Shown one piece after another: positions 26,185-35,821 of a stretch of 64,000 nucleotides of DNA. The stretch comes from Curtobacterium flaccumfaciens (GTDB taxonomy: Bacteria; Actinomycetota; Actinomycetes; Actinomycetales; Microbacteriaceae): positions 186,001 to 250,000 of the forward strand of contig NZ_JABMCF010000041.1 of NCBI RefSeq assembly GCF_013359815.1, written 5' to 3'. The translations under genes were made by a program, and so were the position numbers. The notes under the pieces are model-generated. The model searched no databases. It saw only the letters and a program-made list of their open reading frames with translations, and was not told the origin of the DNA. Numbering within the stretch: the first letter of the stretch is position 1; every line of letters starts with the position of its first letter.

Positions 26185-27420
26185 ATGGCGATCGAACAGG
26201 GCCCACCGACGGCCGACAACCCGTGGCCGGTGGCGCTCCTCGGCGCGAAGCTCCGCGACTGGATCGACCGACTCGGCACCGCGTGGGTCGAGGGCGAGAT
26301 CACGCAGTGGAACGTCGCCGGCGGCAACGTGTACGGCAAGCTCAAGGACGTCGAGGTCGACGCCACCGTGTCGTTCTCCATCTGGTCGAGCGTGCGCTCC
26401 CGGGTGCCGGCGGACATCAAGCAGGGCGACCGGGTCGTCGCGGCACTCAAGCCGAACTACTGGGTCAAGGGCGGCTCGCTGACGATGCAGGTCGTCGAGA
26501 TGAAGCACGTCGGGCTCGGTGACCTGCTCGAACGCCTCGAGCGCCTCCGCCGCACCCTCGCCGAGGAAGGGCTGTTCGACCCGTCCCGCAAGCGGCGCCT
26601 GCCGTTCCTGCCGCACCGCATCGGCCTCATCACCGGCAAGGACTCCGACGCCGAGAAGGACGTCAAGCGGAACGCGCAGCTGCGGTGGCCCCAGGTGGAG
26701 TTCCGCACCGTGCACACCGCCGTGCAGGGCGAACGGACCGTGGGCGAGGTCACGGCGGCGATCCTCGAGCTCGACGCCGACCCCGAGGTCGACGTCATCA
26801 TCATCGCGCGCGGCGGCGGCGACTTCCAGAACCTGCTCGGCTTCAGCGACGAAGGGCTCGTCCGCGCGGCGGCCGCGGCGTCGACCCCGATCGTCTCGGC
26901 GATCGGCCACGAGGCCGACCGACCGATCCTCGACGAGGTCGCCGACCTGCGCGCCTCGACCCCGACGGACGCCGCCAAGCGGGTCGTGCCCGACGTCGCC
27001 GAGGAGCTGGCCAACGTGCGGGCAGCCCGCGCCCGGCTCGGGCTCCGGCTCTCGCACACGCTGTCGGTCGAGGCCGACCGGCTCGCCGCGCTGCGGTCGC
27101 GCCCGGCCCTGGCGTCGACCGCGTGGCTCGTCGACACCCGTGCGGAAGAGGTCGCCCGCGACCTGTCCCGCGCCCGCGAACTGCTCGACCGCCGGCTGGA
27201 GCGCGGGCACTCCGAGGTCGGGCACCTGACCGCCCGGCTCCGGGCACTCTCGCCGCGGGACACCCTGCGCCGCGGGTACGCCATCGTGCAGCGAGCCGAC
27301 GGGGGTGTCGTCCGCGGCACCGACGACCTGTCCGGAGCGACGCCGGTGCACGTCACGCTCGGTGCCGGCACGGCCACGGGCACGCTGGAGCCGGACGGCC
27401 CCGGCCCGGACGGCTCCTGA
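26185..27420 (+). CDS. xseA: exodeoxyribonuclease VII large subunit
   Basis: 411 residues. Large subunit of the single-strand exonuclease XseAB. N-terminal OB-fold ([22 protein letters not shown]), catalytic core with [15 protein letters not shown] and [22 protein letters not shown], then [24 protein letters not shown], and a helical C-terminus. GAGGAG precedes the ATG. xseB follows after 71 bases with its own leaderless-type promoter. Confidence 0.95.
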   Translation: MAIEQGPPTADNPWPVALLGAKLRDWIDRLGTAWVEGEITQWNVAGGNVYGKLKDVEVDATVSFSIWSSVRSRVPADIKQGDRVVAALKPNYWVKGGSLTMQVVEMKHVGLGDLLERLERLRRTLAEEGLFDPSRKRRLPFLPHRIGLITGKDSDAEKDVKRNAQLRWPQVEFRTVHTAVQGERTVGEVTAAILELDADPEVDVIIIARGGGDFQNLLGFSDEGLVRAAAAASTPIVSAIGHEADRPILDEVADLRASTPTDAAKRVVPDVAEELANVRAARARLGLRLSHTLSVEADRLAALRSRPALASTAWLVDTRAEEVARDLSRARELLDRRLERGHSEVGHLTARLRALSPRDTLRRGYAIVQRADGGVVRGTDDLSGATPVHVTLGAGTATGTLEPDGPGPDGS

Positions 27421-27479
27421 CCACCACGGGTGTTCTCCACAGCCTGGGTCCGGGCGACGGATCGTCGGTGGACGCTCGG

Positions 27480-27485
27480 TAGGAT
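27480..27485 (+). promoter_or_regulatory. -10 element TAGGAT of xseB, leaderless
   Basis: TAGGAT, six bases before the GTG start; no ribosome binding site. Confidence 0.55.
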
Positions 27486-27491
27486 CGACCC

Positions 27492-27737
27492 GTGCCATCC
27501 CAGCAGGAACCCGAGCAGACCGACGTCCAGTCGCTGAGCTACGAAGCGGCCCGCGACGAACTCGTGCGTGTCGTGAGCGAGCTCGAACAGGGCTCCGCGA
27601 CCCTCGAGCGTTCGCTGGCGCTCTGGGAGCGGGGCGAAGCCCTCGCCGCCCGGTGCGAAGAGTGGCTCGTCGGCGCCCGCGCTCGGCTCGACGCGGCCCG
27701 TGCCGCCAGCGACGCCCAGGACGGCTCCGGCCGATGA
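27492..27737 (+). CDS. xseB: exodeoxyribonuclease VII small subunit
   Basis: 81 residues. [40 protein letters not shown] and LDAARA are the XseB helical pattern. It binds the C-terminal helix of XseA. GTG start. The stop overlaps the next gene as ATGA. Confidence 0.93.
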   Translation: MPSQQEPEQTDVQSLSYEAARDELVRVVSELEQGSATLERSLALWERGEALAARCEEWLVGARARLDAARAASDAQDGSGR

Positions 27738-28369
27738 CCGACGCCGACGGCCGCCCGATCGTCGCCGAGCTCGGTCGCCCCGAGACGGCAGAGGAGACCT
27801 GGGCCCGCAAGGACGCCGCCCGGACCGCCCGCCGGCAGCACCAGACCGCGTTCAACCTGGTCATCGCGCTCATCGCCTCGCTCGGCATCGTGCTGTTCCT
27901 GGTGGCGGTCGTCGTCCGGCCCGACACCACGGTGGACCGCACCGTCGACTACCAGCAGATCGCGGCGAAGGCGAACGTCGACGACGTCGCCCTGGTGGCG
28001 CCGCCGCTGCCCGACGGCTACAGCGCCAACCGCGCGGACTTCGCCAGCAAGACCACCGACGGCGTGGACGTCTGGACCGTCGGTTTCGTGACACCGGACA
28101 AGCAGTACCTCGGTCTGCAGCAGGGCATCGACGCCAACGCCTCGTGGGTGTCGAACCAGCTCGACCAGCGCCCGTCCACCGGTGACCGCACCATCGGCGA
28201 CACGGAGTGGACCGTCTACGACCGTCGCGCCGAGGGCACCGATGCCGGCAACCACGCGTACTCGCTCGTCTCGACGTTCGGCAAGAACACGATCGTGCTC
28301 TCCGGCACCGCCGACGACAAGGCGTTCCGGACCGTCGCGACCGCCGTCTCCCGAGAACTGACCGAGTAG
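27734..28369 (+). CDS. DUF4245 membrane-anchored protein
   Basis: 211 residues. A basic N-terminus, one transmembrane helix ([20 protein letters not shown], about residues 38-57), then an extracytoplasmic DUF4245 domain ([49 protein letters not shown]). DUF4245 proteins are conserved next to xseAB in actinobacteria; the function is unknown. Coupled to xseB by a 4-base overlap. Confidence 0.82.
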   Translation: MTDADGRPIVAELGRPETAEETWARKDAARTARRQHQTAFNLVIALIASLGIVLFLVAVVVRPDTTVDRTVDYQQIAAKANVDDVALVAPPLPDGYSANRADFASKTTDGVDVWTVGFVTPDKQYLGLQQGIDANASWVSNQLDQRPSTGDRTIGDTEWTVYDRRAEGTDAGNHAYSLVSTFGKNTIVLSGTADDKAFRTVATAVSRELTE

Positions 28370-28428
28370 ACGACGACGGGCACCGCCCCGCGAGTCACCA
28401 CCCCGTCCCACCCGAACCGAGGAGCCCC

Positions 28429-29043
28429 ATGCCCGACCGCGCCGCCTCCACCCCGTCCGACGCCCTGCGCCTGCTGGTCGACGGCAACGCCCGCTTCGCC
28501 GCCGACAAGCGCCGGATGGGCCGCGTGGACCCGGACCGCCGCACCGAGCTCGAAGGATCGCAGTCGCCGTTCGCGACCGTCCTCGGCTGCTCGGACTCGC
28601 GGGTGCCGTTCGAGCACGTCTTCGACGCCGGCATCGGTGACCTGTTCGCCATCCGCAACGCCGGCCAGATCGTCGACGACGTCGTGCTCGGCTCGATCGA
28701 GTTCGCGGTCGTCGCCCTGGGCACGCCCCTGGTCGTCGTGCTCCGGCACACCCGGTGCGGTGCCGTCGCGGCAGCGCGCTCCGGTGAGCCCGTCCCCGCC
28801 CCGCACCTGCAGGCCCTCGTCGACGCGATCGCCCCGAGCGTCGAGAAGGTCCGACTCACCGACGCCGAGCTCCCGCAGGAAGCCGTCGGCGCCGCACACC
28901 TCGAAGCCACCCTCCGCCAGGTGATCGAGCGCTCCGGCGCGGTCTCCGACGCCGTGGCCGAGGGTAGATTGGCCGTCGTCGGGGCGACGTACGACCTCGC
29001 CACCGGAGAAGTCACCATCGACACCGTCGTCGGCCAGGTCTGA
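28429..29043 (+). CDS. beta-class carbonic anhydrase
   Basis: 204 residues. It interconverts CO2 and bicarbonate. Zinc ligands and the catalytic dyad appear in LGCSDSRVPFEHVFD (Cys, Asp, Arg) and in VVLRHTRCGAV (His and Cys). The usual glycine before the histidine (GHTxCGA) is arginine here, which is uncommon by my recollection. GAGGAG precedes the ATG. It lies between DUF4245 and fumC in the same direction. Confidence 0.92.
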   Translation: MPDRAASTPSDALRLLVDGNARFAADKRRMGRVDPDRRTELEGSQSPFATVLGCSDSRVPFEHVFDAGIGDLFAIRNAGQIVDDVVLGSIEFAVVALGTPLVVVLRHTRCGAVAAARSGEPVPAPHLQALVDAIAPSVEKVRLTDAELPQEAVGAAHLEATLRQVIERSGAVSDAVAEGRLAVVGATYDLATGEVTIDTVVGQV

Positions 29044-29142
29044 TCGACCCGACCCCGACGACGACCGCCCCGGCGACCCCGGGGCGCAGGCACGGGCCGG
29101 CGCGACCGCGACCGGCGAGCACCCAGGAAGGACCACGACGAC

Positions 29143-30546
29143 GTGACCGACACCACCCCGACCGAGTTCCGCATCGAGCACGACACCATGGGCGAGGTGC
29201 GGGTGCCGAAGTCGGCGCTCTACCGTGCCCAGACCCAGCGCGCCGTCGAGAACTTCCCCATCTCGGGCACCGGGCTCGAGTCGGCGCAGATCGTGGCGCT
29301 CGCACGGATCAAGCGTGCGGCGGCCATCGTGAACGGTGAACTCGGCATCGTCGAGCCCGCCGTCGCCGACGCCATCGCCGGCGCGGCCGACCTGATCATC
29401 GGCGGCCAGCACCACGACCAGTTCCCGGTCGACGTCTACCAGACCGGCAGCGGCACGTCGTCGAACATGAACATGAACGAGGTGCTCGCGACACTGGCGT
29501 CCGACATCGCGGGTTCGGCGGTGCACCCGAACGACCACGTCAACGCCTCGCAGTCGTCGAACGACGTCTTCCCCACCTCCGTGCACGTCGCCGTGACCGA
29601 GGCGCTCCTCCGCACCCTCGTGCCTGCCCTCGAGCACCTCGCCGAGTCCCTCGAGGCGAAGGCCACGCTCTGGGCCGACGCGGTGAAGTCCGGCCGGACG
29701 CACCTGATGGACGCCACGCCCGTCACCCTCGGGCAGGAGTTCGGTGGCTACGCCCGCCAGATCCGCCTGGGCGTCGAGCGGGTGCAGGCGACGCTCCCCC
29801 GCGTCGCCGAGGTCCCGCTCGGCGGCACCGCGGTCGGCACCGGCATCAACACCCCCAAGGGCTTCCCGCAGCGGGTCATCGCCCAGCTCGCGAGCGACAC
29901 CGACCTGCCGATCACCGAGGCCGTCGACCACTTCGAGGCGCAGGGTGCGCGTGACGCCCTGGTCGAGGCCTCCGGTGCGCTCAAAGTGCTCGCCGTCAGC
30001 CTGACGAAGATCAACAACGACCTGCGCTGGATGGGCTCCGGTCCGAACACCGGCCTGGGCGAGCTGCACATCCCCGACCTGCAGCCCGGCTCCTCGATCA
30101 TGCCGGGCAAGGTGAACCCGGTGATCCCCGAGGCCACCCTGATGGTCGGCGCCCGGGTCATCGGCAACGACGCCACCATCGCCTGGGCCGGCGCCTCGGG
30201 TGCGTTCGAGCTCAACGTCGCCATCCCGGTGATGGGCACGGCGCTGCTCGAGTCGATCCGCCTGCTGGCGAACAGCTCGCGGGTGCTCGCGGACAAGACC
30301 ATCGACGGCCTGCAGGCGAACCTCGAGCGTGCCCGCGCCTTCGCGGAGTCCTCGCCGTCGATCGTCACCCCGCTCAACCGGGTCATCGGCTACGAGGCTG
30401 CCGCCAAGGTCGCGAAGTACGCCGTCGCCGAGGGCATGACCGTGCGCGAAGCCGTCGTGGCCCTCGGCCACGTCGAGCGCGGCGAGGTCACCGAGGCGCA
30501 GCTCGACGAGGCGCTCGACGTCCTGAGCATGACCCACCCGAAGTAG
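29143..30546 (+). CDS. fumC: class II fumarate hydratase
   Basis: 467 residues. Iron-independent fumarase of the TCA cycle. Signatures: [43 protein letters not shown]-type segment ([13 protein letters not shown]) and the fumarate lyase signature [11 protein letters not shown] near residue 318. GTG start with AAGGA about 10 bases upstream. Followed by a 48-base palindrome shared with the convergent phoH gene. Confidence 0.95.
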   Translation: MTDTTPTEFRIEHDTMGEVRVPKSALYRAQTQRAVENFPISGTGLESAQIVALARIKRAAAIVNGELGIVEPAVADAIAGAADLIIGGQHHDQFPVDVYQTGSGTSSNMNMNEVLATLASDIAGSAVHPNDHVNASQSSNDVFPTSVHVAVTEALLRTLVPALEHLAESLEAKATLWADAVKSGRTHLMDATPVTLGQEFGGYARQIRLGVERVQATLPRVAEVPLGGTAVGTGINTPKGFPQRVIAQLASDTDLPITEAVDHFEAQGARDALVEASGALKVLAVSLTKINNDLRWMGSGPNTGLGELHIPDLQPGSSIMPGKVNPVIPEATLMVGARVIGNDATIAWAGASGAFELNVAIPVMGTALLESIRLLANSSRVLADKTIDGLQANLERARAFAESSPSIVTPLNRVIGYEAAAKVAKYAVAEGMTVREAVVALGHVERGEVTEAQLDEALDVLSMTHPK

Positions 30547-30571
30547 CGCGACGCTCCTGACGCACCCCCAG

Positions 30572-30619
30572 GACGGACGGGAGGCCCGGTGCCAGCTGGC
30601 ACCGGGCCTCCCGTCCGTC
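30572..30619. terminator. 48-base perfect palindrome between fumC and phoH
   Basis: 24-base arms beginning GACGGACGGGAGGCCCGG, centre CAG|CTG, no mismatch. It sits between convergent genes and can fold on either transcript, so it is probably a bidirectional terminator; there is no U-tract. Member of palindrome family A. Confidence 0.7.
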
Positions 30620-30639
30620 AGGTGGCGGCTCGACGCGCG

Positions 30640-31995
30640 CTACACCAGATCCGGCGAGTCCAGCAGGTCGGTGACCAGGGCCGCGATCGCGGAGCGCTCG
30701 GACCGCGTCAGCGTGACGTGCGCGAAGAGCGGGTGCCCCTTGAGCCGCTCGATGACCGACGCGATCCCGTCGTGCCGACCGACCCGCAGGTTGTCGCGCT
30801 GCGCGACGTCGTGGGTGAGCACGACCCGCGAGTTCTGACCGATGCGCGAGAGCATGGTGAGCAGCACGTTCCGTTCGAGCGACTGCGCCTCGTCGACGAT
30901 CACGAAGGCGTCGTGCAGGGAGCGGCCGCGGATGTGGGTCAGGGGCAGCACCTCGATCAGGCCACGCTCGACGACCTCGTCGAGGACGTTGTCCGACACC
31001 ACTGAACCGAGGGTGTCGTAGACGGCCTGCGCCCACGGGTTCATCTTCTCGCCGGCGTCGCCGGGCAGGAAGCCGAGGTCCTGCCCGCCCACGGCGTACA
31101 GCGGCCGGAACACCATGATCTTCTTGTGCTGCTGCCGTTCGAGCACGGCTTCGAGTCCGGCGCACAGGGCGAGCGCCGACTTGCCCGTTCCGGCGCTGCC
31201 GCCGAGCGAGACGATGCCGATCTCGGAGTCGAGCAGCGCGTCGATGGCGAGCCGCTGCTCGGCCGAGCGCCCGCGGAGGCCGAAGACCTCGCGGTCGCCG
31301 CGTACCAGTGCGACGGCGCCGGCGACGTGCACGCGGCCGAGGGCCGATCCGCGTTCGGAGTGGATGACGACGCCGGTGTTCACCGGGACGCCGTCGAGCT
31401 TCGAGGACCGGATCTCCTCCTTCTCGTACAGGTCGGACATCTGCTCGCCGGAGACCTGCAGGTCGGCGATGCCGGTGTAGCCCGAGTCGACCGCGAGTTC
31501 GGCGCGGTACTCCTCCGCCGCCATGCCGATCGACGACGCCTTGACCCGGAGCGGCAGGTCCTTCGACACGACCACGACGTCGAGTCCGTCGTTCTTGAGG
31601 TTCGACGCGACGGCGAGGATGCGGGAGTCGTTGTCGCCGAGCTGCAGACCCGACGGCAGGACGGACTGGTTGGAGTGGTTCAGTTCGACGCGGAACGAGC
31701 CGCCGTCGCCGATCGCGATCGGGAAGTCGAGCCGCTCGTGCTCGATGCGCAGTTCGTCGAGCAGCCGGAGGGCCTGCCGGGCGAAGTACCCGATCTCCGG
31801 GTCGTTCCGCTTCGCCTCGAGTTCGCTGACGACCACCACGGGCAGGACCACGGCGTGCTCGGCGAAGCGGAACAAGGCCCGCGGATCGCTGAGGAGCACC
31901 GATGTGTCGAGCACGTACGTGCGCTGGGCGACCGATGTGGACGAGTCCGCGGTGTGCTGCTGCTGTGCTCCGCGAGAGACGTTCTGAGAGGTCAC
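30640..31995 (-). CDS. PIN domain - PhoH fusion (PhoH2-type ATPase)
   Basis: 451 residues. N-terminal PIN nuclease domain ([39 protein letters not shown] with its acidic residues), then a PhoH ATPase domain with Walker [15 protein letters not shown] near residue 262 and Walker [30 protein letters not shown]. PhoH2 proteins unwind and cleave RNA in vitro in mycobacteria. GTG start chosen at 31995, seven bases after GGAG; another GTG lies two codons upstream. The long upstream frame is non-coding. Confidence 0.92.
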   Translation of the reverse strand: MTSQNVSRGAQQQHTADSSTSVAQRTYVLDTSVLLSDPRALFRFAEHAVVLPVVVVSELEAKRNDPEIGYFARQALRLLDELRIEHERLDFPIAIGDGGSFRVELNHSNQSVLPSGLQLGDNDSRILAVASNLKNDGLDVVVVSKDLPLRVKASSIGMAAEEYRAELAVDSGYTGIADLQVSGEQMSDLYEKEEIRSSKLDGVPVNTGVVIHSERGSALGRVHVAGAVALVRGDREVFGLRGRSAEQRLAIDALLDSEIGIVSLGGSAGTGKSALALCAGLEAVLERQQHKKIMVFRPLYAVGGQDLGFLPGDAGEKMNPWAQAVYDTLGSVVSDNVLDEVVERGLIEVLPLTHIRGRSLHDAFVIVDEAQSLERNVLLTMLSRIGQNSRVVLTHDVAQRDNLRVGRHDGIASVIERLKGHPLFAHVTLTRSERSAIAALVTDLLDSPDLV

Positions 31996-32222
31996 GACCA
32001 CTCCATCCCCGGGCCGCGACGGGCCCGGTCCTGTCCTCGAACGCGGCCACGGAGCGGGTCCCGAAGCACCGACTGTGGCCGCTTCGATCGGGCGCGGTGC
32101 CCGATGGGGACAACGTACGTCCGGCCCCCGACACCCCGACAGCGACACGCGGTTTCCGGAGTTACGGTCGCGTGAACAACGCGAGCGTGGCTCGCGACGC
32201 CGCTCGCGGCGGTGGCGTCGAA

Positions 32223-32325
32223 TGGTCACGAACCGACAGTTGCGGCGGCGCCGGCCGACAGATGGTGACCACTCGGCGGACGTGAGCGGGGTGTCCTGAC
32301 CGCTCGCGGGACGCGGACGGGAGGC
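32223..32325. repeat. 103-base direct repeat, unit 1 (families B and A)
   Basis: Starts TGGTCACG, contains GCCGACAGATGGTGACCACTC and ends at GGACGGGAGGC. The same length and order recur at 32396-32498 without indels. Confidence 0.8.
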
Positions 32326-32395
32326 CCGTGGCGGCCTGGCACCGCGCCTCCAGGCCGTCCGACTGGTCGCGACTCGTCGCGCGCGCAGCGCCGAG

Positions 32396-32498
32396 TGGTC
32401 ACGGACCGTCGGCTGCGACGGCGCCAGCCGACAGATGGTGACCACTCGGCGGACGTGAACGGGGTGCCGTGACCGCTCGCGGGCCGCGGACGGGAGGC
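32396..32498. repeat. 103-base direct repeat, unit 2
   Basis: Second copy. Here the 5' flank from 32364 (TGGTCGCGACTC) also matches the family B units at 23870 and 24075. The terminator arm at its end has lost its partner. Confidence 0.8.
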
Positions 32499-32522
32499 AG
32501 CAAGCGCAGCAGCCAGCCGTTG

Positions 32523-33632
32523 CTACTGCATCGTGGCGTACGAGACGCAGGCGTCGCGGAACATGTCCAGGGTCTCGTCGGTGGTCGACGGGAACACGGA
32601 CACCCGCGCGACGCCGAGCCGCGTGGTCGCGGTGACGCCGTGGTTGTGCATCGCGGCGGACAGGGCCGTCACGCGACCCTGCGTCGGCCGGAGCACCACG
32701 ATGCCGGCGCGCTCGGCCGGGTCGCGGCTGGACTCGACCTCGAGCCCGAACTCGTCGGCGATCGCGAACACGCGCTCGACGCGGTCGGTGACCCGCTCCT
32801 GCACGGCGGCGACGCCGACCGCGGTGAGGCGCTCGAGCGACACCGCGAGCCGGGCCTGCGCGACCGGGTCGATGCGGGACATCTGGAAGCCGGCGGCCCC
32901 CGGACGCACCGCGGGGACCTCGGTGGGCCATCCGGACGTGCCGTGCGGGCCGGACAGCGCCGGACGGATCCGGTTCAGGGCGCGGTCGCTGAACGCCACG
33001 AACCCGGTGCCCCACCCGGCGTGCAACCACTTCTGCCCGCCGGTGGCGACGACGTCGGCGACCTCGTACGGGGCGTCGACGACGCCGAAGCCCTGGATCG
33101 CGTCGACGATGAGCAGGCGGTCGCCGATGACCTCCCGGATGGCGGCGAGGTCGGTCAGGTAGCCGGTGCGCCAGTCGACCAGGGACACCGCGACGGCGGT
33201 CACCTCGTCGGTCAGGCGCTCACGGATCAGCTCGGGGGTCACCCAACCGGCACCCGACTCGATGACGACGGGCTGCACCCGTCCGCCGGTGGCCGAGGCG
33301 GCGCTGGCCAGTGCGAGCGGCAGCGACGGGTACTCGTCGGCGGACACGAGCACGCCACCGGTCAGACCGAAGGCGGTGTGCAGCAGGCCAGGGGTCGTCG
33401 CGGCCTGCGAGACGACCTGGTCCTCGCGGCGGCCGACCAGGCGGGCGGCGACGGTGCGGACGCGGGCGTCCTGCTCGTCGAGGGTCTCCATGGCGCCGAA
33501 GCGCATGTGTGCCTGGATGGTGCCGAGCACACGCTGCTCCTCGAGCACGGCGGTCTGCACGGGGCCGAACGCAGCGTGGTCGAGGTAACCGGGGTCTTCG
33601 GAGAAGCCGGCGGCGTACTCGTCGATGTTCAC
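32523..33632 (-). CDS. class V aminotransferase (PLP-dependent)
   Basis: 369 residues. Fold type I PLP enzyme of the NifS/aminotransferase V group: [50 protein letters not shown] and the PLP lysine in [16 protein letters not shown]. Substrate unknown; no pathway genes adjoin. Two GTG starts are possible; 33632 ([10 protein letters not shown]) was chosen because AAAGG lies 11 bases upstream and the leader MKGAPP is not conserved-looking. Monocistronic. Confidence 0.85.
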   Translation of the reverse strand: MNIDEYAAGFSEDPGYLDHAAFGPVQTAVLEEQRVLGTIQAHMRFGAMETLDEQDARVRTVAARLVGRREDQVVSQAATTPGLLHTAFGLTGGVLVSADEYPSLPLALASAASATGGRVQPVVIESGAGWVTPELIRERLTDEVTAVAVSLVDWRTGYLTDLAAIREVIGDRLLIVDAIQGFGVVDAPYEVADVVATGGQKWLHAGWGTGFVAFSDRALNRIRPALSGPHGTSGWPTEVPAVRPGAAGFQMSRIDPVAQARLAVSLERLTAVGVAAVQERVTDRVERVFAIADEFGLEVESSRDPAERAGIVVLRPTQGRVTALSAAMHNHGVTATTRLGVARVSVFPSTTDETLDMFRDACVSYATMQ

Positions 33633-33717
33633 AGGTGGTGCACCTTTCACAGGGTTGAACCCTGAGAGCCTACTGGGACGCGGCTCCGCCGACGAACCCG
33701 GTGCGGGAGGTGGCTGG

Positions 33718-34503
33718 TCAGCCGCCGAAGCGACGCGACCGGAGGCCGAAGTCGCGGACCGCCCGGAGGAAGTCGACCTCGCGCAGGTCCGGGTAGAAGG
33801 CCTCGACGAAGTAGAACTCGCTGTGCGCGCTCTGCCACAGCATGAAGTCGGACAGCCGCTGCTCGCCCGAGGTCCGGATCACCAGGTCGGGGTCTGGCTG
33901 GCCCTGCGTGTACAGGTGGTCGCCGATGAGCTCCGGCGTCAGGACCTCGGCCAGGGTGTCGATGGTGCCGCCACCCGCGCCGTGCGCCTGCACGATGCTG
34001 CGCATGGCGTCCGCGATCTCACGACGGCCGCCGTACCCGACGGCCAGGTTGACGTGGAGGCCGGTGCGTCCGGCGGTGCGCTGCTCGGCCTGTTCGAGCG
34101 CGGTCACCAGGTTGTCCGGCAGCCCCTCGTTCGACCCGACGTGCTGCACGCGCCAGTCACGGTTGTCGGCCAGGACCCCGGCGAGGTCGGCGATGATGCC
34201 GACGAGTTCCTCGAGCTCCTCGCCGCCGCGACCCGTCAGGTTGTCGGCGGACAGCAGGTACAGCGTCACGACCTCGATGCCGAGGTCGTCGCACCACGTC
34301 AGGAACTCCGGGATCTTCGCGGCGCCGGCGCGGTGGCCGTGTGCGGCGGACTCGAGCCCGAGCTGCTTCGCCCAGCGGCGGTTGCCGTCCACGATCATGG
34401 CGACGTGCTTGGGCTTCGCTGCACCCTCGAGCTGGCGGCGGATCCGGCGCTGGTAGGCGCGGTAGAGGATCCCTCGCCCTGTCCATCCCGCCGTCCCGGT
34501 CAC
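33718..34503 (-). CDS. uppS: isoprenyl transferase (cis-prenyl diphosphate synthase)
   Basis: 261 residues. Cis-prenyltransferase with MIVDGNRRWAKQ (catalytic Asp), HGHRAGAAKIPEF, LLSADNLTGR, and the C-terminal RTSGEQRLSDFMLWQ. Pairing with hemolysin III resembles the Rv1085c/Rv1086 arrangement of mycobacteria, where the enzyme is the short-chain Z-farnesyl synthase, so this may not be the main undecaprenyl enzyme. GTG start six bases after TACGCT. Divergent from the hemolysin III gene. Confidence 0.9.
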   Translation of the reverse strand: MTGTAGWTGRGILYRAYQRRIRRQLEGAAKPKHVAMIVDGNRRWAKQLGLESAAHGHRAGAAKIPEFLTWCDDLGIEVVTLYLLSADNLTGRGGEELEELVGIIADLAGVLADNRDWRVQHVGSNEGLPDNLVTALEQAEQRTAGRTGLHVNLAVGYGGRREIADAMRSIVQAHGAGGGTIDTLAEVLTPELIGDHLYTQGQPDPDLVIRTSGEQRLSDFMLWQSAHSEFYFVEAFYPDLREVDFLRAVRDFGLRSRRFGG

Positions 34504-34509
34504 GCACCG

Positions 34510-34515
34510 AGCGTA
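34510..34515 (-). promoter_or_regulatory. -10 element TACGCT of uppS, leaderless
   Basis: Six bases before the GTG start. Confidence 0.5.
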
Positions 34516-34586
34516 GTGCACCACCAACGCCGGATCCCTGAGGCTCCCGCTCTGCGGACACGTGGCTGTCGTTCGGGGTCAGGCCC

Positions 34587-34592
34587 TATGGT
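34587..34592 (+). promoter_or_regulatory. -10 element TATGGT, leaderless
   Basis: Seven bases before the ATG at 34600; it overlaps an alternative upstream ATG (34588), which it argues against. Confidence 0.5.
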
Positions 34593-34599
34593 CGGGACC

Positions 34600-35313
34600 A
34601 TGCAGGACGAGCACGAGACCGGAACACTCCCCCACGTCCCGTTCACGGAAGAGGCGTCGGCGACCGCGACCGCCGCCGAACCCCGTCCGGCCTGGCGCGG
34701 CTGGATCCACCTCGGCGCGTTCCCGTTCGCGATCGCGATGGGGATCGTCCTGATCACCCTCGCCGACAGCACCGCGGCGAAGGTCGGCAGCGCGGTGTTC
34801 ATGGCGACGTCGTTGGCGATGTTCGGCGTCTCGGCGACCTACCACCGGTTCCCGTGGGGGCCGAAGGTGAAGGCCGTGCTGAAGCGCATCGACCACACCA
34901 ACATCCTGCTGCTCATCGCCGGCACCTACACGCCCGTCGCGATCTGCGCCCTGCCGCACACGCTCATGGTCGTCGTGCTCTGGGTGATGTGGTCCGGCGC
35001 GGCGCTCGGCATCGCGTTCCGGGTGCTCTGGATCAACGCGCCCCGCTGGCTGTACGTCCCGATCTACCTGGTGCTCGGGTGCGCTGCCCTCGGGCTGCTG
35101 CCGCAGTTCTTCGCGGCGAGCGTCCCGATGACCGTGCTCATCCTGTCCGGCGGCGTCGCGTACATCATCGGCGCCCTGGTCTACGGCTTCAAGCGGCCGA
35201 ACCCGGTGCCGACGCAGTTCGGGTTCCACGAGGTGTTCCACGCCCTGACCGTGGTGGCGTTCGGTGCGCAGTGGGTCGGCGTGCTCATCGTGGCGCTGGA
35301 CCCGGTGCGCTGA
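34600..35313 (+). CDS. hemolysin III family (PAQR-like) membrane protein
   Basis: 237 residues, seven predicted transmembrane helices. HlyIII/PAQR signature: GVSATYHRFPWGPK (metal-site His), DHTNILLLIAGTYTP (Asp and His), and the C-terminal GFHEVFHALTVVAFGAQ with the two conserved histidines. Family members are metal-dependent membrane hydrolases or of unknown function; haemolysis is not implied. The start at 34600 follows TATGGT by seven bases. Confidence 0.9.
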   Translation: MQDEHETGTLPHVPFTEEASATATAAEPRPAWRGWIHLGAFPFAIAMGIVLITLADSTAAKVGSAVFMATSLAMFGVSATYHRFPWGPKVKAVLKRIDHTNILLLIAGTYTPVAICALPHTLMVVVLWVMWSGAALGIAFRVLWINAPRWLYVPIYLVLGCAALGLLPQFFAASVPMTVLILSGGVAYIIGALVYGFKRPNPVPTQFGFHEVFHALTVVAFGAQWVGVLIVALDPVR

Positions 35314-35357
35314 CCGTCGCACGTTCCTTCCCAGAACGGGTGCGATGCCTGGTGGTT

Positions 35358-35435
35358 CCGGGCGTACTCACCCGGAAGTTCCGACCAGGTACGCCCGGTT
35401 CGACCAGGTACGCCCGGTTCGACCAGGTACGCCCG
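35358..35435. repeat. 19-base tandem repeat x3 with inverted flank
   Basis: Three copies of GTTC(C)GACCAGGTACGCCCG (35378-35435, period 19-20), preceded by the inverse sequence CCGGGCGTAC (35358-35367). It lies just behind the hemolysin III gene, before the palindromic terminator. Confidence 0.8.
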
Positions 35436-35460
35436 GTTCCGGTAGACGCACGCACAAGGC

Positions 35461-35502
35461 GGACGGGAGGCCCGTGGCGATGCCGCCACGGGCCTCCCGT
35501 CC
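35461..35502. terminator. family A palindrome between convergent genes
   Basis: 19-base perfect arms GGACGGGAGGCCCGTGGCG, loop ATGC. It separates the hemolysin III gene (plus) from the small membrane gene (minus). No U-tract. Confidence 0.7.
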
Positions 35503-35515
35503 CTACCCGCTCGCG

Positions 35516-35821
35516 TCAGCCGCGCTCGGTGTCGTCGCCGACGTCGGCCCGGCCGTCCTCGGCCGCCCGCCGCTCCGGCTCGTCCGTCGCGGTGCCGTCG
35601 CCCGCGGTGCCGTTCGCCTCGGCCTCGAGCCGCTCACGCACCTCGGCACGGTATCGGGTCCGACGGATGCGTCGGGTCATGTCCACCACGAGCAGGATCG
35701 TCACGATCGCGACGAGTGCGATCGCGATGAACCCGACGACACCCGGGGTGACGTCGACGTCGGGGACGACCGAGGGGCTGGGGCTGGGGGTGGCGGCGAG
35801 TGCCGCCGCGATGGTGCTCAC
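35516..35821 (-). CDS. small single-span membrane protein downstream of mca
   Basis: 101 residues. A short alanine-rich N-terminus with a Pro/Ser linker (TPSPSPSVVPDVD), one transmembrane helix (VVGFIAIALVAIVTILLVV), a basic stretch MTRRIRRTRYR, then an acidic disordered tail. Function unknown; a similar small gene follows mca in mycobacteria (Rv1083). GTG start overlapping the mca stop as GTGA, so translation is coupled. Confidence 0.7.
   Translation of the reverse strand: MSTIAAALAATPSPSPSVVPDVDVTPGVVGFIAIALVAIVTILLVVDMTRRIRRTRYRAEVRERLEAEANGTAGDGTATDEPERRAAEDGRADVGDDTERG

Larger units (their letters stand above)
32002..32522. other. 520-base gene-free stretch made of repeats
   Basis: No coding sequence is recognisable. 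It is occupied by two family B repeats in direct order, a chimeric family A palindrome (32315-32360, arms no longer matching) and a solitary family A arm GGACGGGAGGC (32488-32498). Confidence 0.7.

Noticed and set aside
35378-35435. Possible CRISPR array
   Set aside because: The 19-base units are directly adjacent with no spacers, and no cas gene is present.
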